The position numbers and the translations under genes are program-made. A stretch of DNA of 64,000 nucleotides from Bacteroidia bacterium (GTDB taxonomy: Bacteria; Bacteroidota; Bacteroidia; Flavobacteriales_D; Cryomorphaceae), in contig JAUICL010000002.1 of NCBI GenBank assembly GCA_030427905.1, positions 186,001 through 250,000 of the forward strand, in the 5' to 3' direction. The notes below the pieces were generated by a model. The model worked only from the letters and a program-made list of their open reading frames with translations, searched no databases and was not told the DNA's origin. Below, one piece after another: positions 15,078-24,159 of the stretch (position 1 is its first letter; each line of letters begins with the position of its first letter).

Positions 15078-15607
15078 TGCTAGCAATCGCCGAAAAGAAA
15101 AAGAAAGAAAATGTCGCAGAGTACATCCTGTACATGTGGCAGATGGAAGACTTGCTTCGCGGGCTCGACTTCAATTTGAACCAGCTCGAAGAAGAAGTTT
15201 TCAGTGATGTCTCCGACGCGCAGGCCAAGTCGACCAATATGCTTTGGTTTAAGAAGCTCGCCAGAGATATGCAAGATCAGGCAGTAGAAGTGAGCGGTCA
15301 CCATCAAGATACCGTGGAGCTGATCCAGCAATTGGTATTTCTCCAAAACAAGCTTTTGGCAATGGGGCAGAACAAAGCTTTTATTGAAGCATTCAAGGAA
15401 GCGAAACCAGTTCTGGAGGAGTTCAGAAAGCGTTCAGATCAAATTCCCAGCAACGATGTAGAAACCGCTTTAACCGCTCTGTACGGCATGCTTGCACTTC
15501 GCATAAGCGGAAAAGAAATCAGCCCGGAAACCCGGGCTGGAATTCAAAGTATGAGTAAGTATCTCGCGCACCTTTCGCACGCGTTCAAAGCGGAAAACCC
15601 TATTTGA
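15077..15607 (+). CDS. DUF4924 family protein
   Basis: A 176-residue, mostly alpha-helical cytosolic protein (opening LAIAEKKKKENVAEYILYMW, then QMEDLLRGLDFNLNQLEEEV) matching the Bacteroidota-specific DUF4924 family, for which I know no function. No membrane segment or catalytic motif is visible. It is translationally coupled to the OmpH-like gene (TAATG), and its 3' end overlaps the convergent aminopeptidase gene by 8 bp. Confidence 0.75.
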   Translation: MLAIAEKKKKENVAEYILYMWQMEDLLRGLDFNLNQLEEEVFSDVSDAQAKSTNMLWFKKLARDMQDQAVEVSGHHQDTVELIQQLVFLQNKLLAMGQNKAFIEAFKEAKPVLEEFRKRSDQIPSNDVETALTALYGMLALRISGKEISPETRAGIQSMSKYLAHLSHAFKAENPI

Positions 15608-16694
15608 TGTATCGGAAATCCTCTCCGCTTTTGATCTTTAGCAAAGCGTTGTAGATAAGCTTGATCACATTCTCTACATCATCTCTATGCGTCATTTCTA
15701 CCGTAGTATGCATGTACCGTAGCGGAAGTGAGATAAGCGCCGACGCGACTCCTTTACCAGAGTAGGCAAATGCATCGGTATCCGTACCTGTGCTTCGGCT
15801 CGCGGCCGCCCTTTGGAATGGGATTTTTTCGGCATCAGCTACCGCTATGATTTTCTTAAGTAGATTGTTCTGAACAGCAGGCCCGTAAGTTAAAACTGGA
15901 CCCTGGCCACTGTGCAAGTCTCCCTGCTCTACCTTGTTGATCATCGGTGTTTGGGTATCGTGACACACGTCGGTTACGATGGCGACGTCGGGTTCAATAC
16001 TGCGGCTGATCATCTCAGCACCGCGCAATCCAATTTCTTCTTGAACAGCATTGACCACATAAAGTGAGAATGGTAGCTTCTTCTTGTTTTTGTGCAGAAG
16101 TCTGGCCACTTCAGCGATCATAAAACCACCTATTCTGTTGTCGAGGGCTCTTCCCACAAAGTTCTCTTTGTTGAGCACCATAAACTCGTCTTCGAATGTG
16201 ACTACGCAGCCTACATGAACTCCAAGTTTCTCAACTTCTTCTTTGGTTTTACAACCGCAGTCGAGGAAAATGTTCTTCATGCTCGGCGATTCTTCTTTAC
16301 CGGTCAGCATATTTCTGGTGTGGATTGCCGGCCAACCAAATACCGCGCGCACAGGCCCTTTGTCCGTATGGATAATCACGCGTTTGCTAGGTGCAATCAT
16401 ATGGTCAGATCCACCATTTCTTCTGAGGTAGATAAAGCCCTTGTCGGTGATGTAGTGTACAAACCAGCTAATCTCATCGGCATGTGCTTCGATGACCACT
16501 TTGTACTTCTGCCCAGGGTTAATCACAGCAGCTACTGATCCATAAGTGTCTACTTCAAACTCATCGATATAAGGTCTGATGTAATCTAGCCACATCTGCT
16601 GACCTTTGCTTTCAAACCCGGTCGGAGATGCATTGTTTAGGTATTTTTCCAGAAAGTCTAAGGAAGACTTCGTCAATATTGATTTCGTTGCCAT
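15600..16694 (-). CDS. M42-family metallo-aminopeptidase
   Basis: A protein of 364 residues of the M42 glutamyl aminopeptidase/endoglucanase family (TET-like dodecameric cytosolic peptidases with two metal ions). Metal and catalytic motifs are all visible: EAHADEIS (first His and Asp), GRALDNRIGG (bridging Asp), VQEEIGLRGA (catalytic Glu pair), IVTDVCHD and the C-terminal MHTTVEMTH. The start is placed at ATG 16694: a perfect -7 element lies at 16710-16717, so the upstream in-frame ATG at 16742 would not be transcribed from it. Confidence 0.9.
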   Translation of the reverse strand: MATKSILTKSSLDFLEKYLNNASPTGFESKGQQMWLDYIRPYIDEFEVDTYGSVAAVINPGQKYKVVIEAHADEISWFVHYITDKGFIYLRRNGGSDHMIAPSKRVIIHTDKGPVRAVFGWPAIHTRNMLTGKEESPSMKNIFLDCGCKTKEEVEKLGVHVGCVVTFEDEFMVLNKENFVGRALDNRIGGFMIAEVARLLHKNKKKLPFSLYVVNAVQEEIGLRGAEMISRSIEPDVAIVTDVCHDTQTPMINKVEQGDLHSGQGPVLTYGPAVQNNLLKKIIAVADAEKIPFQRAAASRSTGTDTDAFAYSGKGVASALISLPLRYMHTTVEMTHRDDVENVIKLIYNALLKIKSGEDFRYIK

Positions 16695-16709
16695 AGTTTC
16701 AATTTTGCT

Positions 16710-16717
16710 CAAAAATA
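16710..16717 (-). promoter_or_regulatory. -7 promoter element of the M42 peptidase gene
   Basis: TATTTTTG on the minus strand is a perfect TAnnTTTG. A TTG about 22 nt further upstream can serve as the -33 element. It decides the start codon of the aminopeptidase. Confidence 0.55.
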
Positions 16718-16805
16718 GGCTTTTCAACGAAGCCAATTTCAAAACTGTTTCGAACCCGTAAATGGGGTGGATATATCTTCGTAAATTTCAAAAAACCTTT
16801 GAACT

Positions 16806-17900
16806 ATGAGGGCTTCAACAATTGTGTTGGCCGTTTTGGCTTCATTTATGGCCAACTCGATCCAAGCACAAGATGACTCCACTATTGTGAAAATTGCCGC
16901 CGACACGCTAAGTAGCGACCTGCAGGAGGGCGGAATGTCGGTCAAGGCGATCAGCTATTACAACGATGGCTTGGCTTTTTTGGGAAATGCCGAATTGGAT
17001 TCAGCCATTCAGCGGTTTAGCGCGGCGCTTGCCGTTGAAGACACGTTTCCAAAGGCGCTTTACAACCGTGCTGCGGCCTACCTTCAAAAGGAAGATTACC
17101 GACGGGCGAATGATGATCTCAACGTCTTTATTGGAATGACCGATACGGCATCAAATGCCTATTATTTCAGAGCGCGATCTTATCAGATGCTCGGGCAACT
17201 CGATTCCGCAAAAGTTGATTATGGAATGGCTATTCAGAAGGGCGTTCACATGGAAGACTCCTATTTGTACCGTGCTCAGATACACTTCAGAGATGGGGAA
17301 TATGTAGAAGCTGATGCAGATTACACAGGCGCAATTCACGTCAACCCCGAAAACGCACAGGCCTATCACGATAGAGGAAGCGCTAGAAACAAGCGCGGGC
17401 AGCTAGAAGGGGCAGCCGAAGACTACAACAGGGCCATTGCCTTGCACCCGCGGATGACTATAGCCTATATTAATCTCGGTACAGTTTATCGGAAAATGGA
17501 TCGGCTCAATGATGCTCTATCAGAGTACAATCAGGGTTTGAGACTCGATCCCAATCACGTGCTTGGTCTGAACAATCGAGGCTATGTTCACTTTCTCATG
17601 GAGTCATACGATTTGGCTGTGGAAGATTTTGAGAAGGCAATCAGCCTCGATCCAGAGTATGCCTATGCCTACAACAATCTGGCGAGCGCTTTAATAAAAC
17701 AAGAAAAGTACCAAGAGGCAATCACCCAGGCATCGGAGGCCATCAGGCTCAAGGCCGATTACGGGTTTGCTTATCTGAATCGTGGAATAGCCAGGGAAAT
17801 GGTCAGGGATATGCCCGGGGCCTGTTCGGACTGGGAGAAAGCTGAATCTATGAATATTCAAAATGCCGATGTATACAGGTCGGCGTCTTGCCAATACTGA
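16806..17900 (+). CDS. exported tetratricopeptide-repeat protein
   Basis: A 364-residue protein with a signal peptide (STIVLAVLASFMANSIQAQ) and about eight TPR units from about residue 50 to the C-terminus (for example AYHDRGSARNKRGQLEGAAE, AYINLGTVYRKMDRLNDALS, AYNNLASALIKQEKYQEAIT). It is probably a periplasmic protein-protein interaction scaffold. Its stop codon is 4 bp before the start of the PorE-like gene, so the two should be co-transcribed and may act together at the outer membrane. No catalytic domain is seen. Confidence 0.85.
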   Translation: MRASTIVLAVLASFMANSIQAQDDSTIVKIAADTLSSDLQEGGMSVKAISYYNDGLAFLGNAELDSAIQRFSAALAVEDTFPKALYNRAAAYLQKEDYRRANDDLNVFIGMTDTASNAYYFRARSYQMLGQLDSAKVDYGMAIQKGVHMEDSYLYRAQIHFRDGEYVEADADYTGAIHVNPENAQAYHDRGSARNKRGQLEGAAEDYNRAIALHPRMTIAYINLGTVYRKMDRLNDALSEYNQGLRLDPNHVLGLNNRGYVHFLMESYDLAVEDFEKAISLDPEYAYAYNNLASALIKQEKYQEAITQASEAIRLKADYGFAYLNRGIAREMVRDMPGACSDWEKAESMNIQNADVYRSASCQY

Positions 17901-17904
17901 GCCT

Positions 17905-19971
17905 ATGAAATTCTGGATGTCCATTTTAGCGAGCTTTCTGTTCATAGCAGTGTATGCCCAACAGGAGAACATTCCTTTCGAGAAGGAGTATTTTCCCGAT
18001 GATAAGGAAGGATTCAAAGAGGCAAAATTCAACTTAAAAGAAGGAGATAAGGTGTTTGAAGAAGGCGAGTTAGCCTATTTCAATCTTTGTATTCCCTATT
18101 ACGAAAAGGCACATGCATTTAACCCAAACAACGCCGAGCTGAATTACAAATTGGGCGTGTGTTACCTCTATTCGCCTATCAAGGATAGGAGCTTGGAGCG
18201 ATTTCAGAAATCTTATGAATTAGATCCAAATTACGATAGCTACAATATTCAGTACTTGTTGGGAAGGGGGTATCACTTGAGCAGCATGTGGGATGAAGCG
18301 ATAGAAGCGTACGAGAATCAATTGATCAAGCTCAAAGCAGAGCAAGCAAGTGATGAGGAGTTTCGCGTAATTCGAAAATTTCTCGAAGAAGCGGAGAATG
18401 GAAAGAAGATTACCCAAGAAGAAGTGCGCGTTTGGATCGATAATCTCGGGCCGAATATTAACTCTTCATCGCCAGAATATGCTCCGCTCATCTCTACTGA
18501 TGAAAGTTTGCTGATTCTCACGGCTCGACGTCCAAATTCAACAGGTGGGCTTACCTTCGAAGCAGACAACTTGCCCTATGAAGATTTGTACTACAGCCGG
18601 AACGTAGGCGGGGTATGGACTCCACTAGCTAATCTCGGTGAAGCGGTCAACACCAATACCCATGATGCAAGCAGCGGCTTGAGTCCCGATGGTAAAACCT
18701 TGTTTGTGTTCAGAGGAAACATTAAAGGTGGTGGAGATATCCACGTTTCGCACTTGGAAGAAGAAGGCTGGTCAAAGACGAAACACCTCGGCAAGAATAT
18801 CAACACGGAAGCGCATGAGTCAGCGGTATCGATGTCGTATAACGGGAAGCAATTGTACCTGGTAAGCGACAAGGAAGGCGGGTATGGAGAGCGCGATATC
18901 TATGTGAGCGATTGGGACGAAGAGAAGGAGAGATGGGGTGAACCAAAAAACCTTGGACCTGTCGTAAACTCGGCTTATAATGAAGATGGGGTATTTATCC
19001 ACCCCGATGGTGTTACGCTCTATTTCTCATCCAAAGGTCACAATACCATGGGTGGGAATGATATTTTCTATTCGGAGAAAGTCAATGGCGAATGGCAGAA
19101 ACCAGTCAATATCGGCCATCCGATTAATACACCAGACGATGACGTGTTTTTTGTAGTTGCGGCTGATGGAAGAACGGCTTATTACTCATCGATTCGTGAA
19201 GATGGGTATGGGGAGAAGGATATATATCGGATTACTTTCCTGGGGCCGGAAAAGCAACCGGTTTTAAATACGGAAGACCAATTACTCGTAGGGCTGCCCG
19301 ATAAGAATGTAGAAGTGCCGCTACAACCGCAGGTGAAAGTGAGAACCAGTAAAATGATCTTGCTCAAAGGAACGGTAGTAGATGATGAGACTTCTGAGCC
19401 CGTGGCAGCTGCGATTGACCTAATCGACAATGAGAAGAACGAAGTGTTGGCCACTTTTCAAACCGATCTGGAAAAGGGATCTTATCTGGTTTCGCTACCT
19501 GCCGGAAGAAACTACGGCCTAAACGTTAATGCCGATGGATACCTGTTCAACTCAATGAACTTTAATATTCCCGATACGGCTGCATTTAAGGAAGTGTACA
19601 AGGAGATTAGACTCAAGAAAATTAAAATAGGTAAGAGTATTGTTCTCCGCAATATTTTCTTCGACCACGATAAGTTTACCATTCGGCCGGAATCTGAAGC
19701 CGAATTGAGTAGACTTCATGAATTGCTCACCGAGAACCCAACCATAAAAGTTGAAATATCGGGGCACACAGATAGCAGCGGTGGGGATGATTATAATCAA
19801 GAGCTGTCTGAAAATCGTGCAAAAGCTGTAGTGGAATACTTGACCGAAAAGGGGATCCCCGAAGAGCGGATGATCTATGCTGGCTATGGCGAAGCCCAGC
19901 CCTTAGCTTCAAATGACACGGCTGAAGGACGCCAGGAAAACAGAAGGACGGAGTTTAAAATTATCGAGTAG
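17905..19971 (+). CDS. TPR-PD40-CRD-OmpA envelope protein, PorE-like
   Basis: A 688-residue exported protein with a signal peptide (SILASFLFIAVYA), a TPR region (about 35-165), a beta-propeller of PD40 repeats (about 195-445, with units such as HESAVSMSYNGKQLYLVSD and NEDGVFIHPDGVTLYFSSKG), a carboxypeptidase-regulatory-like beta-sandwich (about 480-570) and a C-terminal OmpA peptidoglycan-binding domain (about 585-688, VEISGHTDSSG and NRAKAVVEYL, ending RQENRRTEFKI). This is the domain order described for PorE of the type IX secretion system, although Bacteroidota have several paralogues with it. The start at 17905 supplies the signal peptide. Confidence 0.85.
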   Translation: MKFWMSILASFLFIAVYAQQENIPFEKEYFPDDKEGFKEAKFNLKEGDKVFEEGELAYFNLCIPYYEKAHAFNPNNAELNYKLGVCYLYSPIKDRSLERFQKSYELDPNYDSYNIQYLLGRGYHLSSMWDEAIEAYENQLIKLKAEQASDEEFRVIRKFLEEAENGKKITQEEVRVWIDNLGPNINSSSPEYAPLISTDESLLILTARRPNSTGGLTFEADNLPYEDLYYSRNVGGVWTPLANLGEAVNTNTHDASSGLSPDGKTLFVFRGNIKGGGDIHVSHLEEEGWSKTKHLGKNINTEAHESAVSMSYNGKQLYLVSDKEGGYGERDIYVSDWDEEKERWGEPKNLGPVVNSAYNEDGVFIHPDGVTLYFSSKGHNTMGGNDIFYSEKVNGEWQKPVNIGHPINTPDDDVFFVVAADGRTAYYSSIREDGYGEKDIYRITFLGPEKQPVLNTEDQLLVGLPDKNVEVPLQPQVKVRTSKMILLKGTVVDDETSEPVAAAIDLIDNEKNEVLATFQTDLEKGSYLVSLPAGRNYGLNVNADGYLFNSMNFNIPDTAAFKEVYKEIRLKKIKIGKSIVLRNIFFDHDKFTIRPESEAELSRLHELLTENPTIKVEISGHTDSSGGDDYNQELSENRAKAVVEYLTEKGIPEERMIYAGYGEAQPLASNDTAEGRQENRRTEFKIIE

Positions 19972-19989
19972 ATCTGACCATCATCATTG

Positions 19990-20025
19990 AAAAAGCCGTC
20001 CCGAAATTCTCGGAACGGCTTTTTT
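19990..20025. terminator. bidirectional intrinsic terminator
   Basis: AAAAAGCCGTCCCGA, a 5-nt loop and TCGGAACGGCTTTTTT form a 15-bp stem with one mismatch, with A- and T-runs on the two sides. It serves both the plus-strand OmpA gene and the convergent T9SS-sorted gene. Confidence 0.9.
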
Positions 20026-20048
20026 AATATAATCAAACACTCAAATTC

Positions 20049-23000
20049 TTATTCTACAACCAATTGCTGCGCTGCAATAGTTCCCTCTTGGCTCGTTACA
20101 CGTAAAATGTAGATACCCGCCGGTGTATCTTCCAAGTCAAGGGTTAGGGTGTTGCCACCCGCACTCAAGGTACCGGTCCAGAGGCTTTCTACTTTTCTAC
20201 CGAGTACATCGTAGAGGCCAACTTCTGAGTTCAAGGATTCCTTCATTTCAAGCTCGATGTTGACTTGACCACTTGTGGCAGGGTTAGGAAATACCACCAA
20301 TTCATTGTCAAATCCGTCTACATCTTCTACGGCATTCACATAGTCAGAGTCTATGTTTATGTCGTCGATGTACACGTTGTTTCCACCGTTGGATCTGAAC
20401 GTGAAGCGCACTCTGAAGTTTGACGTGCGTTCGTCGGGATCGATATTGTCTACTACGAAGTAATTCCACTCATCAGCACCCGCTGGCTCAAATGGTTGGT
20501 TTGTTTCGGGGGCACTTTGCAAGGCAGATGATGAAGTGTAGAGCTTTTTGAACGTCCAAGACTCTCCACAATCGGTGCTCACTTCTACTTTTAGTCTTTC
20601 GGAAGAAGAGCCTGGGCGCTTGGCGTAGGCGGCACGGAAGGTCACAAAAGCAGTATCGAGACTGCTCAAGTCGTAGGTTCTGCTTTCAAAGAAATCTTCA
20701 TTCAAAGGCGTGTTTTCCATATTGTTGATCCAAAGTGAATGCTCACTTTCATACCCAACTTCAGTGTATAATTCCCATGTTGGGCCCTGGTCTGGATTAA
20801 TCACGTACCAGTCTAAATCATCAACACTCATAGCTTCTTCAAAACCTTCCACTATTGGAGGGGCTCCACCCGTGGCTGGTAAAACATCTACGGCTGTCTC
20901 TACAATCAATGAGTCGAGCCCATTGTCATTTCCGACGCGAAGCTTTGCTGAATAGATTCCAGCTGTTGGATACGTTACCACAGGATTTATCTCTGTGCTG
21001 GTAGCGGGAACTCCGCCTTCAAAAGTCCATTCGATTTCTTCACCCACATAAAGCGAAAGATTCGTATAAGTTACTTCGCCACCTTCGCAAATCAGCGCTG
21101 GTGTTGATGAGAAATTGGCTACTGGAAGGAGAGATTCTGCATCGAAGAAATCGTTGGTCCAAACACCGCGGCCATAGGTTCCGATGAACACTTTGCCCGT
21201 TTCGTATTGAATGTCGATGTCATTTACGATAACATTCGGAAGTCCTTCATTAAAAGGAATCCAGGCGAGTTCATTTGAATTTCGGTAGAACACTCCCACA
21301 TCAGTTCCAACATAGAGTGCATCATTGGTCCCCAGCTGATAGGTAATACAGTTTGCAGGCACATTGGGAAGCCCATTGGAGTAGTTTGTCCAGGAAGACC
21401 CAGCGTTTCCAGAATAGTAAACTTTGGCGTTTGCACTATATCCAGAGACGGTAACCCAAACCCGTTCTTCGTTTTCGGGATCTACTTCAATCCATGTGAT
21501 GCTTTGGTTTGGTAACGAGCTGCTGATGCTTTGCCATGATCCGCCACCATCAGTAGTTCGGTAGAGGTTTGAGTTGCGAGCCGTATAGATGTATTGGTTG
21601 TTTGAAGGAGCCACTCTCAGCGCGCTAAGCGTCCCTGAACCAGGAATATTTCCTAGTTGTTCCCAAAATCCTGAAGCATTTTTCCAGACGTTTTCATAAG
21701 CTGCGTACATCACATTTGAGTTTACTGGGTCAAACTCAAGTGGAGTTACCCAGGCCCCATTTTCGCTAACGCCACTAGTGAAGTTTGACCAACTGTTTCC
21801 TCCATTCGTGGTTTTCTGAAAGTCGCCACCAGGGTAGGCCATATACATAATGTCGTCGTTATTTGGATCGATGTCGGCCCAGTTTCCATCTCCACCAAGC
21901 AGGTGAACATAGTCGTCGGAGCCATTAAAAATGTTTGTTCCATTGTCTTGCGAACCAGTCAATACCTTATTGGGATCTGTAGTGGAAAGGGCAATGCGGT
22001 AGTACTGCGAGATTTGGAGCCCTTCGCTGATGTCCGACCATTCATTTCCGTTATTCGAAGTGACGAAGATTCCCCCATCGCTACCGCAGTAGAGATCATC
22101 GCCGTAAAAATCGAGCGAGTGAATATCAGCATGGGTATAACCGATGTCAGATGGGTAGGTCCAGTGCGATGTAATCGTCCAGCTCACGCCGCCATTGTCG
22201 CTTCGCCACACGTTGATTCCTCCGACATAAATTTCATCTTCATCGGTTGGCGATGCGGCGATAGCAAGATCGTACCAGGCCTGTCCACCATTACCATCTC
22301 CAGTAGGAGAGTAGGTTAGAATGTTTGGTGAATCGCTCATTTCAGCGAATGATTCGCCTTCATCGGTACTTTGATACAATCCGTAAAAACCATTGTCGTT
22401 GTTGGCAACTACGAGGTATACCAAATCACTATTGGCCGCGGTTACAGCGGTGGCAACGCGCGAAATGCTACTTGAAGATGGCAACCCATCAGTAATAGTT
22501 GAAAAGGTCATACCGCCATCGGTAGAGCGGTAGAAACGGTCGCTTGAAGCGTAAACGATATCTGGATTTTCGGGGTGAAGCTCAATGTCGCGAACTGTTG
22601 TTACAATCGTCTCTGTCCAAAGCGAGCCACCGTCTTGACTCACAAATAGACCGCCGTTTGTCGCGACGAGCAGTTTTTGATCGTTAGTCGGATCGATAAT
22701 AATCTTATTGCAACGCGTACCGTTTTGTACTTCGTGAATGAGTCCGGTTTCTTCCCAGGTCACACCGCCATCTACCGACTTGAGTACACCGATGCTGTAT
22801 GTGTCACCACCGTCGCCATCGCCCGTACCGATGTACATGGTGTCAGGACTTGTTGGGTGGATGGCAATTCCCGAAACACCTATGGCTGGTAGGTTGTCGG
22901 TAAGGGGTACCCAAGACGAACCAGCATCTTCTGATTTCCACAATCCACCTGCCGGTGTACCGACAAAGAGAATGTCGGGGTTGGAAGGGTGCCGAGCAAC

Positions 23001-23372
23001 CGCATTTATTCTTCCCAAGCCAGGATTCCATCCCTCGCTATCCCAAGAAATGGGACCATATGGTTGCCATTCACTATCGTCTTTAGCCTGATTTTGAGAT
23101 GCTCTTCTTACTTCTTTCCAAGCTTCGAAGTACACGTCAGATGGTAATGCATCACCGGTTGGGTAGACGCGCGGCTCCATAAAATACTCCCAGCGTTTAA
23201 ACTGCTTGTATCCTTTTCCGCGTTCGTAATCTTTATCGCCCCACTCTTCATAGAATGCATCTTGCACATCGTAGAAGTTGGTGTTTGGCTCAAGAATGAG
23301 ATCTGTCCAGGTTTGAGAAAACAAGGGTGATAGCGCTACGCTGAGTAGCAAGGTAAATAGAGTTTTTTTCAT
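20049..23372 (-). CDS. secreted BNR-repeat/PKD protein with T9SS sorting domain
   Basis: A protein of 1107 residues (from ATG 23372): signal peptide (TLFTLLLSVALSPLFS), a long region of BNR/VPS10-like beta-propeller repeats (many copies of S-x-D-x-G-x-x-W, such as SEDAGSSWVPLTDNLP and TTNGGNSWSNFTSG), a PKD domain (WTFEGGVPATSTEINPVVTY), a jelly-roll-like segment with CGESWTFKKLY, and a type A C-terminal sorting domain (VFPNPATSGQVNIELEM to the end). It is exported through the outer membrane by the T9SS and probably surface-attached or released. Similar proteins are called glycosyl hydrolase or sortilin-like without proven activity. The earlier in-frame ATG at 23519 would bury the signal peptide. 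Confidence 0.9.
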   Translation of the reverse strand: MKKTLFTLLLSVALSPLFSQTWTDLILEPNTNFYDVQDAFYEEWGDKDYERGKGYKQFKRWEYFMEPRVYPTGDALPSDVYFEAWKEVRRASQNQAKDDSEWQPYGPISWDSEGWNPGLGRINAVARHPSNPDILFVGTPAGGLWKSEDAGSSWVPLTDNLPAIGVSGIAIHPTSPDTMYIGTGDGDGGDTYSIGVLKSVDGGVTWEETGLIHEVQNGTRCNKIIIDPTNDQKLLVATNGGLFVSQDGGSLWTETIVTTVRDIELHPENPDIVYASSDRFYRSTDGGMTFSTITDGLPSSSSISRVATAVTAANSDLVYLVVANNDNGFYGLYQSTDEGESFAEMSDSPNILTYSPTGDGNGGQAWYDLAIAASPTDEDEIYVGGINVWRSDNGGVSWTITSHWTYPSDIGYTHADIHSLDFYGDDLYCGSDGGIFVTSNNGNEWSDISEGLQISQYYRIALSTTDPNKVLTGSQDNGTNIFNGSDDYVHLLGGDGNWADIDPNNDDIMYMAYPGGDFQKTTNGGNSWSNFTSGVSENGAWVTPLEFDPVNSNVMYAAYENVWKNASGFWEQLGNIPGSGTLSALRVAPSNNQYIYTARNSNLYRTTDGGGSWQSISSSLPNQSITWIEVDPENEERVWVTVSGYSANAKVYYSGNAGSSWTNYSNGLPNVPANCITYQLGTNDALYVGTDVGVFYRNSNELAWIPFNEGLPNVIVNDIDIQYETGKVFIGTYGRGVWTNDFFDAESLLPVANFSSTPALICEGGEVTYTNLSLYVGEEIEWTFEGGVPATSTEINPVVTYPTAGIYSAKLRVGNDNGLDSLIVETAVDVLPATGGAPPIVEGFEEAMSVDDLDWYVINPDQGPTWELYTEVGYESEHSLWINNMENTPLNEDFFESRTYDLSSLDTAFVTFRAAYAKRPGSSSERLKVEVSTDCGESWTFKKLYTSSSALQSAPETNQPFEPAGADEWNYFVVDNIDPDERTSNFRVRFTFRSNGGNNVYIDDINIDSDYVNAVEDVDGFDNELVVFPNPATSGQVNIELEMKESLNSEVGLYDVLGRKVESLWTGTLSAGGNTLTLDLEDTPAGIYILRVTSQEGTIAAQQLVVE

Positions 23373-23442
23373 GGTGGCTTTTTCCTTGGCTGCCAAATTA
23401 ATTAAACCAACTTTGCATTGCAGCATTGGATTTTTGAAATCC

Positions 23443-24159
23443 ATGAAACCTAAGAATGTCGTGGAATATATCAGACCAGAGATAAGAGAAACCGGGGATG
23501 GGAGCTTTACCCTGTACATAGCTGATATTCATGAAACTTACCACTCTCACCACGGCGCATTTCAAGAATCGGTTCACGTGTTTGTAGAAGCGGGCCTGCG
23601 TCATCTTCTTTCGCAAGGTCTTCAAAAGATATCTGTATTCGAGCTGGGATTTGGTACTGGGCTCAATGCCTTTTTGGCTTCGGTTTTTGCTCAAAGAAAT
23701 AGTGTTGAAGTAGAATTCCACTCAATTGAGAAGTTTCCAGTTCATACTGATGTCCTTGGAAAGCTAAACTACGAGTCCCTGGTGGAAGATGACTATCTGA
23801 AGAAGTTCTTCGATGCGATCATTAAGGCTCCCTGGGATAAGTGGAGCACTATTACCCCATTGTTTTCACTCCGCAAAGAATGGGGAGATTTCTTTGAATT
23901 CCAACCTGAGCTCAATGCTTATGATCTTCTTTTTTTTGATGCATTTGGATTCCGTGCTCAAAGCGAACTCTGGCAGAAAAGCATTTTTGAAAAGAGCTTT
24001 GATTTGCTCAAACCCGGTGGTGTGTTGGTGACATACGCCGCCAAAGGTGTGGTGAGAAGAACCATGGAAGAAGTGGGCTTTTCGGTAGAGCGGCTACCTG
24101 GCGCTCCGGGAAAGAGAGAGATGCTAAGAGCTACGAAGCCTAATCAGCAAGGCGGTTGA
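23443..24159 (+). CDS. MnmD-like tRNA (mnm5s2U34) methyltransferase
   Basis: A protein of 238 residues with a class I SAM-binding fold (FELGFGTGLNAFLASVFAQ) and the family motifs HGAFQESVHVFVEAGL and LLFFDAFGFRAQSELW, matching the N-terminal methyltransferase half of MnmC (DUF752). In tRNA wobble uridine 34 modification this domain methylates nm5s2U to mnm5s2U. The FAD-oxidase half of enterobacterial MnmC is absent, so this is the stand-alone MnmD form. The start at 23443 is chosen because the upstream extension overlaps the divergent gene. The 3' end overlaps the convergent gene by 20 bp. Confidence 0.85.
   Translation: MKPKNVVEYIRPEIRETGDGSFTLYIADIHETYHSHHGAFQESVHVFVEAGLRHLLSQGLQKISVFELGFGTGLNAFLASVFAQRNSVEVEFHSIEKFPVHTDVLGKLNYESLVEDDYLKKFFDAIIKAPWDKWSTITPLFSLRKEWGDFFEFQPELNAYDLLFFDAFGFRAQSELWQKSIFEKSFDLLKPGGVLVTYAAKGVVRRTMEEVGFSVERLPGAPGKREMLRATKPNQQGG

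Noticed and set aside
23372-23519. N-terminal extension of the BNR/PKD protein to an upstream ATG
   Set aside because: It would place the signal peptide 50 residues inside the protein; ATG 23372 gives a normal export signal.
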